Shown here piece after piece: positions 1 through 8,560 of a stretch of DNA of 60,518 bases. The notes beneath the pieces were generated by a model. It made no database searches and had not been told where the DNA came from. It was given only the letters and a program-made list of their open reading frames with translations. The number at the start of each line of letters is the position of its first letter. The first letter of the stretch is position 1. Where the stretch lies: assembly GCA_017543645.1 (NCBI GenBank), contig JAFYFR010000134.1, positions 1 to 60,518 on the forward strand, written 5' to 3'. Position numbers and translations under genes: made by a program. The DNA comes from Bacteroidales bacterium. GTDB lineage: Bacteria; Bacteroidota; Bacteroidia; Bacteroidales; UBA3824.

Positions 1-477
1 ATCGTGGATTACGTTTTCCTCGGTGTTAGTGATTAAGTGCGAGCGGCTGTCTATCAGGTTGTTTACCGATTTTTGAACTTTGTCTAACTGTGTGCGGGTG
101 TTTTTCATGCCGTTTTCGAGTTGGCGTTTTACCTCTTCGAGATTGGCTTTTTCGCTGTTGATTTGGTTGAGCATGGTTTGCATCTCCACCATGGAGCCGA
201 TGGTTTGCGCCAGACGTAGGTTCATGTCTTGAAGCCTTTTTTCGAGGTTGGCGTTTTCTACGGTTTGCATGTAGTAGTTTTGTTGCGAAGTTTGCAGTTT
301 GCGTTCGTATTCTGCCCGTTCGCGTTTGTATTTTATGTGGTTGTAAATCCATAGAGTTCCGAAAATCAGCATAAGAGCTGCAACGGCAACAACAGTTACC
401 ACAAGCCACGATTTTGCGCGTTTCGACAGTTTGCGCAACAAATATTCTGTACGGTCGGCTATTGCGTTAAATCTCAT
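1..477 (-). CDS. Membrane-anchored coiled-coil protein, 3' end outside window
   Basis: The frame opens at the ATG at 477 and runs off the window edge with no stop, so 159 residues of a longer protein are visible. It begins MRFNAIADRTEYLLRKLSKR, followed by one strong membrane helix at about residues 24-46 (LVVTVVAVAALMLIFGTLWI). From about residue 50 to the edge it is charged and heptad-like, rich in E, K, Q, N and L, as expected of a long coiled coil. The basic N-terminus suggests a cytoplasmic tail with the coiled coil in the periplasm. No catalytic motif is visible and I do not recognise a family. It lies 62 bases downstream of the VanX-like gene on the same strand and could be co-transcribed with it. 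Confidence 0.7.
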   Translation of the reverse strand, partial: MRFNAIADRTEYLLRKLSKRAKSWLVVTVVAVAALMLIFGTLWIYNHIKYKRERAEYERKLQTSQQNYYMQTVENANLEKRLQDMNLRLAQTIGSMVEMQTMLNQINSEKANLEEVKRQLENGMKNTRTQLDKVQKSVNNLIDSRSHLITNTEENVIHD

Positions 478-539
478 GATGTCTGTTTTGATTAAAATTC
501 TGTCCGTAAAGTTCGGAAAAAAACTGGAATTTCAAAACT

Positions 540-1949
540 TTATTCAACCCATTCCTTCAATTTTATATCAGCCAACGGATAATTATAGGCCGACAGATGG
601 CTGAAATGCCACCATTCGGTGCGGATACCACGAAATCCGTATTTCTCCATTATGGTTTTGAGCAGCATACGGTTGTCGATTACCTCGGGAGGGAGGTTAG
701 TGTTGGTCATGTACGCCTCAAAGCCGCAGTGGTCGAAGTCGGTGCCCATGTCTAAGTCGTTGCCGTTAAGGTCGGTGAGGGTGAGGTCTACAGCACCGCC
801 ACGGTTGTGTATAGAGCCTTTTGCCGGGTCGGTGAGAAAATTGGGGTTGGGAATAATTTTCCACATAAGGAACTGGCACGAGTGGGGACGGTAGCCGTCG
901 AAAATCTTGATTTTGTAACCTTTTGATTTAAAATCTTTTGCGGCTTTGAGCAAGTCGCGGGCAGGAGCGTAGCGCATATAGCAGAACGGCTCATCGTAAA
1001 GCACGGTATGAGTAAAATTGTTTTCGGTTGCGTAGCGGATATCGAAGCTGAACAGGTCGGGAAACAGCTTAAGGTTGATAAAATCACCGTCGCATCCGTC
1101 GAAAGGCAGCGCGATTTTCTGTTGGGGTATCACCAAGTTGTTGGATAGGATCAGCAGCATCATCTCCGAGGGGGGCGTAAATCCTATTGCTTTGGTGATA
1201 CGGATAACGGTGTTGTTGCGGTTTTTTTGGATATAGCCCTCGAAATAGTGCTTGTTTTCGGTATAAAACGCCGCCTGGCCGTTGCTTCGTATTACCCACG
1301 TGGCGTGATATCCTTTGTTGCTGATGCTCAAAACCTTGTCGGTGAGCGGTCCGTAGAGGTGGCTCTTGTAGTTGGCGGCAAAATCCTGCGGCAGTTTGGC
1401 GCTTTCTGGTGCGTTGTTGTCGGCATCGACCTGAACGGAATCGTTGAGCAATTCGCCGTTGTTAAAAAAGTCGATGCGCTCGATGGCGTGTATATGCCGC
1501 GTGTCGGCGGTGCTGATGGCTACCGATACGAGTGTGTCTTTTACAAACTCGGCGCGGCTGCCTTTTATGTTGCTCACTATTGTGATTGACACCGAGTCGG
1601 TTTCGGTGGGCTTGATTTTTATTTCGGACTTGTCGCCGGTGCATTTGTAGTAGATTCCCGCAATTTTTACAAAGATGGTAAAATCGGTGCTGTAGCCACG
1701 TCGCCTGACAGGGGTAAATTTGATGTGCGAGATAGTAGATTTTCCGATTTTCAGGTCGTAGGTTCGCATCTCTTCTGGCGCAAAAGCTGTGTAGTCCATA
1801 TCGTCGAACATGTTGGCAATTTTGTGTGCAGGGTCGTTGGCAGAAGTGGTGATGTGCATATACGACCGCGGCTTTTGAGTGTCTTGTCGCGCCGAGGGCG
1901 AACATGCTGCTGCTAACAATATAACTGCTATTAAATATATGTGTCGCAT
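540..1949 (-). CDS. D-alanyl-D-alanine dipeptidase (VanX-like, peptidase M15D) lipoprotein
   Basis: The 469-residue protein begins with a lipoprotein signal (LIAVILLAAACSPS), so it should be anchored in the envelope. The last 170 or so residues form an M15D zinc dipeptidase. DGYRP starts near residue 351. SIHNRGGAVD at 379-388 matches the SxHxxGxAxD motif with two zinc ligands. EWWH at 445-448 supplies the catalytic Glu and third ligand. All catalytic residues known for VanX are therefore present. Family members cleave D-Ala-D-Ala, and non-VanA homologues are thought to recycle or turn over cell-wall dipeptide. The first 260 or so residues are an extra beta-rich region that I do not recognise; plain VanX/DdpX enzymes are only about 200 residues. 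It follows the large envelope gene by 12 bases and probably belongs to the gldE-birA operon. Vancomycin resistance cannot be inferred, since vanH and vanA partners are absent. Confidence 0.85.
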   Translation of the reverse strand: MRHIYLIAVILLAAACSPSARQDTQKPRSYMHITTSANDPAHKIANMFDDMDYTAFAPEEMRTYDLKIGKSTISHIKFTPVRRRGYSTDFTIFVKIAGIYYKCTGDKSEIKIKPTETDSVSITIVSNIKGSRAEFVKDTLVSVAISTADTRHIHAIERIDFFNNGELLNDSVQVDADNNAPESAKLPQDFAANYKSHLYGPLTDKVLSISNKGYHATWVIRSNGQAAFYTENKHYFEGYIQKNRNNTVIRITKAIGFTPPSEMMLLILSNNLVIPQQKIALPFDGCDGDFINLKLFPDLFSFDIRYATENNFTHTVLYDEPFCYMRYAPARDLLKAAKDFKSKGYKIKIFDGYRPHSCQFLMWKIIPNPNFLTDPAKGSIHNRGGAVDLTLTDLNGNDLDMGTDFDHCGFEAYMTNTNLPPEVIDNRMLLKTIMEKYGFRGIRTEWWHFSHLSAYNYPLADIKLKEWVE

Positions 1950-1961
1950 TACAAAAAAATA

Positions 1962-4900
1962 TTAGAAATCGAGGCCGAGCGAGAAATAGAACACTCTCGG
2001 AAGAATTATCCGTCCTTCCACGCCCCACGCCCAGTCGAAACGGAGAAAGTATCCCAAAAGTGTGGTTCTGAATCCGAAACCGTATCCAGCCACTATCGAG
2101 GGACGGTCTACGTCGATGGTCATGGTGAGCGATCCGTTCTGCAGCTCGTATTTGTCGTAGGCGTTTTTAGATTTGAAAGGCACAAAACCTGTCCAAGCCG
2201 AGCCGGCGTCGAAGAATCCAATCAGCTGGAAGTCGTTGATAAGTTTTGAGTGGATGGGACGGTTGGCTAAGTAGCGGAACAGAGGCCAGCGCACCTCGTT
2301 GTTGAGCACGGCGAATGAGTTTCCGTTGCGGCAGTTCTGAATGAAGCCGCGCATATTGGTAGCCACGGCTTGGTAGATATAGTTTTCTTTGTGGTCTATT
2401 TGGATGGAGCGGTCGAACATTCCGTCGGTTTTGAACTTAGTCCAGTTGTCCACCGCGCCGAGATAGTAGATGATTTTTCCGCTGCCGAAAGATGTGGCGG
2501 CAGCGAGTCGCGAGGCAAAAATCAGGTTTCGGTGAATCTTCTGGTAATACCTCAAGTCCATTCCCCAGGACGAAATAATATCGTACCGGCCTTCCACCTG
2601 CTGGTAAAGCTCGCTCCACGCCTTGGCTCTTACGCCTGCGGGAGTGTTGGTGCCGAGGCTGCGCGTGTTGTCGAACACAAATTCAATCTTGCCTTTTGCA
2701 AATACTTGGTACTGAGGGTCTTGTCCGAGATACGGATAGTCGGTTACAAGGTATTGGGCTTTGTCGTAGCGCAGCCCCACCGATGTTTTTATAGCCGAAG
2801 TCTGGTTAAATGGGTAGCTGGTGTTGAAGATTCCCTCGTTGGTGATTACCTTTGTGGCGTAATAGTCGTAGATATTTCGGAAAGTGCTGCGGTGGAATAC
2901 ATACTCCTTGTCCCAGCGGTGTTTGAGGTCTTCAAACGAAAGGTAGAAATCGTAGCTGTCAAAATTTCCTCCAACATTTATTCCGGCGGTGAGGCGGTAG
3001 TCTTCAAAAAGGTCTTTGATTCCTATTTTGAAATATGCGCTTGCACCCGGGTTGAAATAGTAAGGTCCGCCTGTAAACGCTTGATAGCTTTGGTTTTTGC
3101 CGCTGAAGTCGATTTGGCTTACAAGGTAGTCGATATAGAAAGTGGTAAAATATAGCCGCTGTTGAGGACGTATAGCCTCCTCGTGTTTGTGACGCTCCTT
3201 GAGATCCTGATGGTAGAATGTAAGCTGCTGAGCGAGAGAGCGTTCTTCTTCAAAAATATAGTTGGTGATGTCGTATTTGAGGCTGTCGGGGTGAATCCAC
3301 TCCTTGGGCGGATTGGCGGCAATGCTGTCGGCAATTTCGCGTTCCCTTATGGCTTTTTGTCGGCGGACGGTCTCGATGCTGTCTTGACGGTGCTGACGGC
3401 GGTTTTCCCTGTTGCGGAAATATGTGGTTGGCAGTGTCTGTGGAATGTCTACAGAGGAAGTGTTGAGCGGATTTGAAAACATATAGAAACGGTCTTTGAA
3501 TCTGAACGTCTTGTCTTTCTTTTGGTTCTGATTGTTGACATTCAGGCTGATAGTGTTGCGCCCATAGTTCGAAACCGGCTTGTTATTGTTAGTGTATCTG
3601 TAATGTACAATGGTGTCGATAGCTATAATGGTGCTGTCGTATACTGAGGCGTACTGGTTGATAATGCCGTTTTTGTCGCTCAGGTAGGTGTAGTTGCCCC
3701 GTGAGGTTTCGTAAGGAGCGGTTTCGTTTTCGTAAGGCGTGTTTGAAATGCGCGTAAGCACAGGGTTGTGTGCGGCGTAGTTGTATTCAAAAATATCGTA
3801 GGTGCTGCCAATTGGTTGGTGCATGTCGGGTTTTTCTTGCATCAGGGTGTCGCAGAGGCGGTTTGATGAGAAAACTATCTTCTTAGATCCGGCAGCGAAC
3901 TTTGGGTCGAGGTCGTCGGCAAGGTCTTGTGTGATACGTTCAAATGAGTTTGAAGCCACGTTGAACACTACAATATCGCGCATACCTTCCATTTGTACGC
4001 TCATCACGATGTTGAGTCCGTCGTCAGAATAGTTCATGTCGAACACTTTGTCGAATTTCGTGAATATTCTTTTTACAAAAGTTTTAGTTTCGGTATTGTA
4101 TTGATATAGATAAGGATAGCCGACTTCTTCGATAACGAAGCTCAGAATTTTTGACATCGGATGCCAAGCTGCCACGGGGTAGGAGTAGTCGGTAATCTGT
4201 TCTAACTTGTGTTCGCGGCGGATAACTTTTACAAACTCCTCGGTCTGGTTGTCGCGCAAGTAAATTTTGTACTTGCCCATCGAGTTGGTGCTGTAATATG
4301 TGTATCTGCCGTCGGGCGAAGTGGCTGGATTGCCGTATACGGTGTTTTTCTTTGGTTTTTGGATAATGGTGTCCTGGTCAGGCATATCAGCATCGGGATA
4401 GTTGACGGCGAATTTTTCGGTGTAAAAATCCTTCCAGTCGGGTGCGATTTTCTTCAACGATTTGCCGAGTGCCTGTGTAATTGCGTTGTTGAGGTTTTTG
4501 TTGATGCCGGTGAGATAAATTATATTAGGAATGGCATCGCGGCCGTAAGCCATTGTGATATAATACCATAGTGAGTATCCTGCATATTTGGCGTCGTCGC
4601 CCGAGAGATGGTTGATTTTTTTGTATTTCTTGCTTTGGAACCCGTCTTTGATAATGTCCTCGATTTCGGAGTTCCATTTTTCAGATACGTATGCCGAGAG
4701 TCCGAGGCTGTACCATTCGGGCAGCGAGATAACTGCGGAGTTAGCCACCTTGCTTTTCAGTCCAGTGCCATAGAGGCTTGATGTCATAAGCACCGAAGCC
4801 ACCGCCTCGCGTATCTGCCGTTCAAACTTTATGTGGTCGCCGTCGAAATAGAGGAACACTTTGTTGTCGATAATTTTGGTAACGCCGCCGAGGTTTGGGC

Positions 4901-5237
4901 TGTTGTCCTGCGTGAGAAGTCCGATATTGCTCTGGCGGAACTCTGTCAACCTGTTGTATACAAGGAATATGATGCGTTTCTGCATCTTGCGGCCAAAAAA
5001 CTTCTCCATTTCGGGAATAATCACCGATGCCTTATCGCTGACAAATTGCGCGAGGTCTTTGCCGTCGGTGTAATAGTAGGTGTCGAATTGGGGATAACGG
5101 TAGTACAACCAGCGAAACCGGGTGTATTGCACGCGGTTTTGTCCGAAATTCATCTGGTGTCCGTTGTAAAACTGCGCGTCGGCAGATATGGCCGCACAAG
5201 TAAGCAATAATGCCGTTATATATTTTATAAGTTTCAT
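1962..5237 (-). CDS. Large envelope protein: peptidase-MA-like N-terminus, TolB-type propeller, C-terminal beta-barrel
   Basis: The 1,091-residue protein has a signal peptide (LIKYITALLLTCAAISADAQ). Residues 25-290 or so resemble the gluzincin (peptidase MA) fold, with LPEWYSLGLSAYVSE like the usual PxWxxEGxAEY helix. Where HExxH would be expected the sequence reads IREAVASV, so the zinc site appears lost. Residues 300-600 or so contain repeated blades such as SPDGRYTYYSTN, typical of TolB/PD40 propellers. The last 400 residues alternate aromatic and polar residues and end in F (FYFSLGLDF), as outer-membrane barrels do. The likely location is the outer membrane with the propeller in the periplasm. 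The start overlaps the birA stop by 4 bases (ATGA), so the genes are translationally coupled. The function is unknown; Bacteroidota proteins of this shape are usually annotated as TolB-like. Confidence 0.75.
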   Translation of the reverse strand: MKLIKYITALLLTCAAISADAQFYNGHQMNFGQNRVQYTRFRWLYYRYPQFDTYYYTDGKDLAQFVSDKASVIIPEMEKFFGRKMQKRIIFLVYNRLTEFRQSNIGLLTQDNSPNLGGVTKIIDNKVFLYFDGDHIKFERQIREAVASVLMTSSLYGTGLKSKVANSAVISLPEWYSLGLSAYVSEKWNSEIEDIIKDGFQSKKYKKINHLSGDDAKYAGYSLWYYITMAYGRDAIPNIIYLTGINKNLNNAITQALGKSLKKIAPDWKDFYTEKFAVNYPDADMPDQDTIIQKPKKNTVYGNPATSPDGRYTYYSTNSMGKYKIYLRDNQTEEFVKVIRREHKLEQITDYSYPVAAWHPMSKILSFVIEEVGYPYLYQYNTETKTFVKRIFTKFDKVFDMNYSDDGLNIVMSVQMEGMRDIVVFNVASNSFERITQDLADDLDPKFAAGSKKIVFSSNRLCDTLMQEKPDMHQPIGSTYDIFEYNYAAHNPVLTRISNTPYENETAPYETSRGNYTYLSDKNGIINQYASVYDSTIIAIDTIVHYRYTNNNKPVSNYGRNTISLNVNNQNQKKDKTFRFKDRFYMFSNPLNTSSVDIPQTLPTTYFRNRENRRQHRQDSIETVRRQKAIREREIADSIAANPPKEWIHPDSLKYDITNYIFEEERSLAQQLTFYHQDLKERHKHEEAIRPQQRLYFTTFYIDYLVSQIDFSGKNQSYQAFTGGPYYFNPGASAYFKIGIKDLFEDYRLTAGINVGGNFDSYDFYLSFEDLKHRWDKEYVFHRSTFRNIYDYYATKVITNEGIFNTSYPFNQTSAIKTSVGLRYDKAQYLVTDYPYLGQDPQYQVFAKGKIEFVFDNTRSLGTNTPAGVRAKAWSELYQQVEGRYDIISSWGMDLRYYQKIHRNLIFASRLAAATSFGSGKIIYYLGAVDNWTKFKTDGMFDRSIQIDHKENYIYQAVATNMRGFIQNCRNGNSFAVLNNEVRWPLFRYLANRPIHSKLINDFQLIGFFDAGSAWTGFVPFKSKNAYDKYELQNGSLTMTIDVDRPSIVAGYGFGFRTTLLGYFLRFDWAWGVEGRIILPRVFYFSLGLDF

Positions 5238-5995
5238 TCTGTCAACTTGTTTTGTTCGGGTATTACGAGTTCTATTTCTTTAAAGTCGTATTTCTGCGAT
5301 TCTCCCGTGGAGACGTTCTCTACCGTAATGTGTCCAAAATCGTCCACGTCTTTTACCACGCCTTTGAAAATGATGCCTTTTGCGTTGTAAATCAATGTTT
5401 TGCCTAATCCTAAAAGATGCCCTGTGTACTCTTTTTTTAGCATTTGCCTATTTGCTTTTGAAATCTGCTCTAAATGCTTCTTTAGTATGGTTGTGATGCT
5501 CTCAAACTCGGTATCGAGATTGTATGTCAGATGCGAAATGTTTGCCATAGACACTGGGTTGGGAAGATTTTCGGGAAAAATGCGCTGGTTGACGTTGATT
5601 CCTATGCCTATAATGCTGGTTCTTATGTATTTGCCCATCACCGAATTTTCGATAAGCATACCGCAGATTTTTTTCATACCGGAATAAATGTCGTTGGGCC
5701 ATTTTACCGACACTTCTGGAATGTTGTTGGCGTTGAGGTATTCTGCCACAGCCGCCGAAGCCGCCTGCGAAAGCAGAAACTGGTCGGTAACTTCCAAATC
5801 TTTCGGGTGGAAAACGTAGCTGAACATGAGGTTAACCGCGTTTTCGCTCTGCCATGTGTTGCCACGCTGTCCGCGACCGTCGGTCTGGAAGTCGGCTCTT
5901 ATCACAAAGTCGTCGGTGGTGGATTTGTCGAGAGAAATCCGGCGTTGCGCCTCGTCGTTGGTGGAATCTATTATTGGTAAGTGTATGATATTCAT
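5234..5995 (-). CDS. birA: Biotin--[acetyl-CoA-carboxylase] ligase
   Basis: This 253-residue protein covers the catalytic and C-terminal domains of biotin protein ligase without the N-terminal DNA-binding domain, so it is a monofunctional ligase rather than a BirA repressor. The early IDSTNDEA motif and the biotinyl-AMP loop GRGQRGNTW (about residues 57-65) are diagnostic. VKWPNDIY and IGIGINV follow in the expected order. It attaches biotin to the carrier protein of acetyl-CoA carboxylase and related carboxylases in the cytoplasm, via biotinyl-5'-AMP. It sits 2 bases after the gldE-like gene and overlaps the downstream envelope gene by 4 bases, so it is the middle gene of an operon. The match is clear over the full length. 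Confidence 0.95.
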   Translation of the reverse strand: MNIIHLPIIDSTNDEAQRRISLDKSTTDDFVIRADFQTDGRGQRGNTWQSENAVNLMFSYVFHPKDLEVTDQFLLSQAASAAVAEYLNANNIPEVSVKWPNDIYSGMKKICGMLIENSVMGKYIRTSIIGIGINVNQRIFPENLPNPVSMANISHLTYNLDTEFESITTILKKHLEQISKANRQMLKKEYTGHLLGLGKTLIYNAKGIIFKGVVKDVDDFGHITVENVSTGESQKYDFKEIELVIPEQNKLTE

Positions 5996-5997
5996 TT

Positions 5998-7254
5998 TTA
6001 AGTATTTAACGTTATTTTTACTATGTTTATCTTAGGCTTTTTTACTTGGAGGACTTTGATTTTGAAATCGCAGTCGGTAAATTCGTCGCCGTTTTTTGGG
6101 AAATCTTTGTTGAGCGTGAGTATGTATCCTGCAAGAGTTTCGTAATCATCGGTTTTGGGCAGGTGGAGCTTGTATTTTTCGTTGATGTAGTCGATTTCCA
6201 AACGTCCCGAGAATATAAACTCGTTGTTTCCGATCCGGCGTTCCACAAGTTCCTGAATGTCATGTTCATCCTCTATTTCGCCGGTGATTTCTTCGATGAT
6301 GTCCTCCACGGTAATCATTCCCGCCGTTCCCCCGTACTCGTCGGTAACCACGGCCACGCTCTTGCGGCGTTTTACAAACTGCTTGAGCAGCTTGTCGGCG
6401 GTCATGGTCTCGGGGGCTTCTATTGCCGGAATAATTACAGATTTTATGTTCTTGGGATTTTTGAAAAGATCCAGCGCGTTTACGTAACCTGTTATCTTGT
6501 CGAGACTTCCGTTGCAAATCACTATTTTGGAATATCCGCTCTCTACAAATTTTTCAGTGAGGGTTTTGATAGAGTCGGTTACGTTGGCGGCTACTATCTC
6601 GTTGCGAGGAACTATACATTCGCGTATGCGTATCTCCTTGAAATCCAACGCTTTTTTTAAGAACTGAAGCTTTCCGTCGGCATATTCTTCGGTGTCGTTT
6701 TTGGATGCCGTTGTGGGAATCAGCTCGGCTATGTTGTCAGATTCGGTTTCCGATTTGCCTTTGATTTTGCCGCTTGCCGATATAACCGGAAGCATCACCA
6801 AGTATACTACCGGATAGAGAAAGTTGGATATGAAGTCGGCTATGGGGTTGAATTTGCGCAGCATAGCGTTGGCGTTGTTGGAGCAGTAAGCAGTGGGGAT
6901 AGCCTTGCAGAGTATTGTGGCGGTGATTATCGACGATGCTATGAAAATGCACCTGCCCGACAATCCCAGCCCTAACCGTCCGCACAGCACAAACAGCGCA
7001 CTTGCCAAAACGCATTGCGAAAGAATCTCGCCTGTGCGCATACACGTGATACACAGCTCGATATTGTCGGCGGGACGGAATACTATCCCCTGGCGGATAG
7101 TTCCGTTTTTGATGTCGATGTCGAGCACAAGCCTGTCGCAGCCGGTGAGAGCGGTTTTGATTCCGGCAAAAAATGCCGCCGATAGTGCCGATACTGATAG
7201 TGCTATTATTAATAGTGTAAGCAATGCGGTTGGTTTATAGTTTTGTTTTGGCAA
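5998..7254 (-). CDS. GldE-like membrane protein with CBS and CorC/HlyC domains
   Basis: The 418-residue protein has several hydrophobic helices in the first 170 residues (DUF21/CNNM-like). A CBS pair follows (about 210-330, with PRNEIVAANVTDSI and VVTDEYGGTAGMITVEDIIEEI). The C-terminus is a CorC/HlyC domain (about 340-415, ending EFTDCDFKIKVL). This order is that of CNNM/CorC ion transport-associated proteins and of GldE of gliding Bacteroidota, which works beside the gliding/T9SS lipoprotein GldD. gldD is not adjacent here. The frame starts at a TTG (7254) that overlaps a perfect -7 element (TACTTTTG, 7259-7252), so translation may really begin at the TTG at 7224. The gene heads the operon with birA. 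Confidence 0.8.
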   Translation of the reverse strand: MPKQNYKPTALLTLLIIALSVSALSAAFFAGIKTALTGCDRLVLDIDIKNGTIRQGIVFRPADNIELCITCMRTGEILSQCVLASALFVLCGRLGLGLSGRCIFIASSIITATILCKAIPTAYCSNNANAMLRKFNPIADFISNFLYPVVYLVMLPVISASGKIKGKSETESDNIAELIPTTASKNDTEEYADGKLQFLKKALDFKEIRIRECIVPRNEIVAANVTDSIKTLTEKFVESGYSKIVICNGSLDKITGYVNALDLFKNPKNIKSVIIPAIEAPETMTADKLLKQFVKRRKSVAVVTDEYGGTAGMITVEDIIEEITGEIEDEHDIQELVERRIGNNEFIFSGRLEIDYINEKYKLHLPKTDDYETLAGYILTLNKDFPKNGDEFTDCDFKIKVLQVKKPKINIVKITLNT

Positions 7255-7259
7255 AAGTA
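7252..7259 (-). promoter_or_regulatory. -7 element for the gldE-like operon
   Basis: On the minus strand the sequence reads TACTTTTG, an exact match to the Bacteroidota -7 consensus TAnnTTTG. No clear TTG lies 18 to 20 bases upstream. It overlaps the first possible start codon of the gldE-like frame, which argues for a start further in. Confidence 0.45.
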
Positions 7260-7269
7260 GATAATATTT

Positions 7270-7299
7270 TTGTAAAAACGGAAAAGATTTTTATATTTG
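7270..7299 (+). promoter_or_regulatory. Bacteroidota-type promoter for the Rpn-like gene
   Basis: TTG at 7270-7272 is followed after 19 bases by TATATTTG at 7292-7299. This is an exact TTG-N19-TAnnTTTG promoter, 27 bases ahead of the ATG at 7326. It is divergent from the gldE-like promoter. Confidence 0.7.
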
Positions 7300-7325
7300 C
7301 AGTGGATTTAAAAATATAACAAGTT

Positions 7326-8372
7326 ATGGCAAAAGTCTGCAACCCTATTTACGATACGGTTTTCAAATATCTTGTGGAGGACGAGCGTGTAGCGAAGATC
7401 CTCCTGGGCGGCATATTGAACAAAAAAATCGTGTCAGTGGAGATAAAGGGACACGAGTGTGCGTACCAGAGCGAAGACAACAGCAACCTGAAACTTCTTC
7501 GTTTTGATTTCGCAGGCACAATTGAAAATCCTGACGGCACAAAGGAGACAGTGACCATAGAGCTTCAGAAAGCATCCGAACCTGAGGAGGTGATGCGTTT
7601 TAGAAAGTATTTCGGCATCCAGATGGCGAGCGAGTCAAACGCCGACCCTATTACAAAATACCGCCACGACAAGGACAAGACGCCATATATAATCAAGAAG
7701 CCTCGGCATATCTATGGAATTTTTATCCTCGGACACTCCCTTGGCAATGGATTCGAATATCCTTTGATAAAAGGCAGCACCGTTTTTTACGACGAGGACG
7801 ACAACGTGCTGGACTTTAAGACACAGTGCGAGTTTCTGAATGGTATGACATATCATTTGTACATAATCCAAATTCCTTTTTTGCCCGAGAAACCCAAAAA
7901 GCCTTTGGAAAAACTGTTGCGTGCGTTTGATCAGCGGTACAAGCTGTCATACGACTCGAAATATCTCGAACTCACAGAGGACAAAGACGAAGACTCTGCC
8001 TACAACGTTATTTACCGTCGTCTGCTTTACGCCGCCGCCGATGAGCAGTTGCGTGGCAACCTCGACCTCGAAGATTATGCCGAACGCCTTCATGCAATTC
8101 GTGAGGCTGAAAAAGAAGACCTTCAGGATGAGTTGAAGGAGACGAAAGTGGAATTGAATGAAAAAAATCAGTTGTTGGCGGCAAAAGACCAGCAGTTAAC
8201 AGAGAAAGACCAGCAGTTGACAGAGAAAGACCAGCAGTTGACCGAAACCAAGAATCAACTGGCGGAGATTATGTCAACATCGATAAAGGCTCTTTCTTCT
8301 GCCGGCATTTCCCCTACCCAAATAGCCGCGCAACTCAACATCACTATTGAGGAAGTTAACAAGGTGTTGTAA
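7326..8372 (+). CDS. Rpn family recombination-promoting nuclease / PD-(D/E)XK transposase-like protein
   Basis: The 348-residue protein starts MAKVCNPIYDTVFKYLVED, the opening typical of the Rpn/YhgA-like family. The nuclease core has RFDFAGTI (about 59-66), supplying the Asp, and VTIELQK (about 76-82), supplying the E-x-Q-K part of a PD-(D/E)XK site. Known Rpn proteins are Mg-dependent DNA endonucleases that promote RecA-independent recombination; whether this one cuts DNA is inference. The C-terminal quarter is a coiled coil with three exact heptads (KDQQLTE) encoded by a 21-bp tandem repeat. It ends with a small helical segment containing SPTQIAAQLNITIEEV, resembling a helix-turn-helix. 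It is transcribed alone, with its own promoter and a strong terminator. Multiple copies per genome are usual in Bacteroidota. Confidence 0.85.
   Translation: MAKVCNPIYDTVFKYLVEDERVAKILLGGILNKKIVSVEIKGHECAYQSEDNSNLKLLRFDFAGTIENPDGTKETVTIELQKASEPEEVMRFRKYFGIQMASESNADPITKYRHDKDKTPYIIKKPRHIYGIFILGHSLGNGFEYPLIKGSTVFYDEDDNVLDFKTQCEFLNGMTYHLYIIQIPFLPEKPKKPLEKLLRAFDQRYKLSYDSKYLELTEDKDEDSAYNVIYRRLLYAAADEQLRGNLDLEDYAERLHAIREAEKEDLQDELKETKVELNEKNQLLAAKDQQLTEKDQQLTEKDQQLTETKNQLAEIMSTSIKALSSAGISPTQIAAQLNITIEEVNKVL
8183..8245 (+). repeat. Three copies of a 21-bp in-frame tandem repeat
   Basis: Units at 8183-8203, 8204-8224 and 8225-8245 share AAAGACCAGCAGTT and differ at only a few bases. Each encodes one coiled-coil heptad (KDQQLTE) in the Rpn-like protein. 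Copy-number change would lengthen or shorten the coil without a frameshift. Confidence 0.9.
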
Positions 8373-8420
8373 CCATGTGTAGATATATTAATATTTTACA
8401 TAAAGTAATTTATACTTTAC

Positions 8421-8428
8421 GGGGGGGG
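8421..8428. repeat. Homopolymeric G8 tract in the intergenic region
   Basis: A run of eight G lies 49 bases after the Rpn-like stop and 40 bases before the terminator hairpin. It lies in non-coding DNA, about 130 bases ahead of the T9SS cargo start, and could in principle vary in length. Confidence 0.6.
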
Positions 8429-8467
8429 TAAATCGCCCTATCCGCCATAAAAATATACCCATTATTC

Positions 8468-8521
8468 CGCCGTGAGAAAGTGCCGGACATTCATCCCGCA
8501 CTTTCTTGCGGCGTTTTTTAT
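8468..8521 (+). terminator. Rho-independent terminator after the Rpn-like gene
   Basis: A 16-bp stem (8468-8483 with 8498-8513, with two G-U pairs) encloses a 14-base loop and is followed by TTTTTTA. It covers any upstream alternative start of the next gene, supporting the ATG at 8561. Confidence 0.85.
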
Positions 8522-8560
8522 TATCTTTTTTTAATTACTACACCAATAATACAATTAATT

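Noticed and set aside
540..1949. Vancomycin-resistance gene vanX
   Set aside because: The catalytic motifs match, but vanH/vanA partners and a VanRS system are absent, the protein is a lipoprotein with an added domain, and the organism is Gram-negative.
7326..8372. Active insertion sequence around the Rpn-like gene
   Set aside because: No terminal inverted repeats or target-site duplication were seen, and the gene has its own promoter and terminator.
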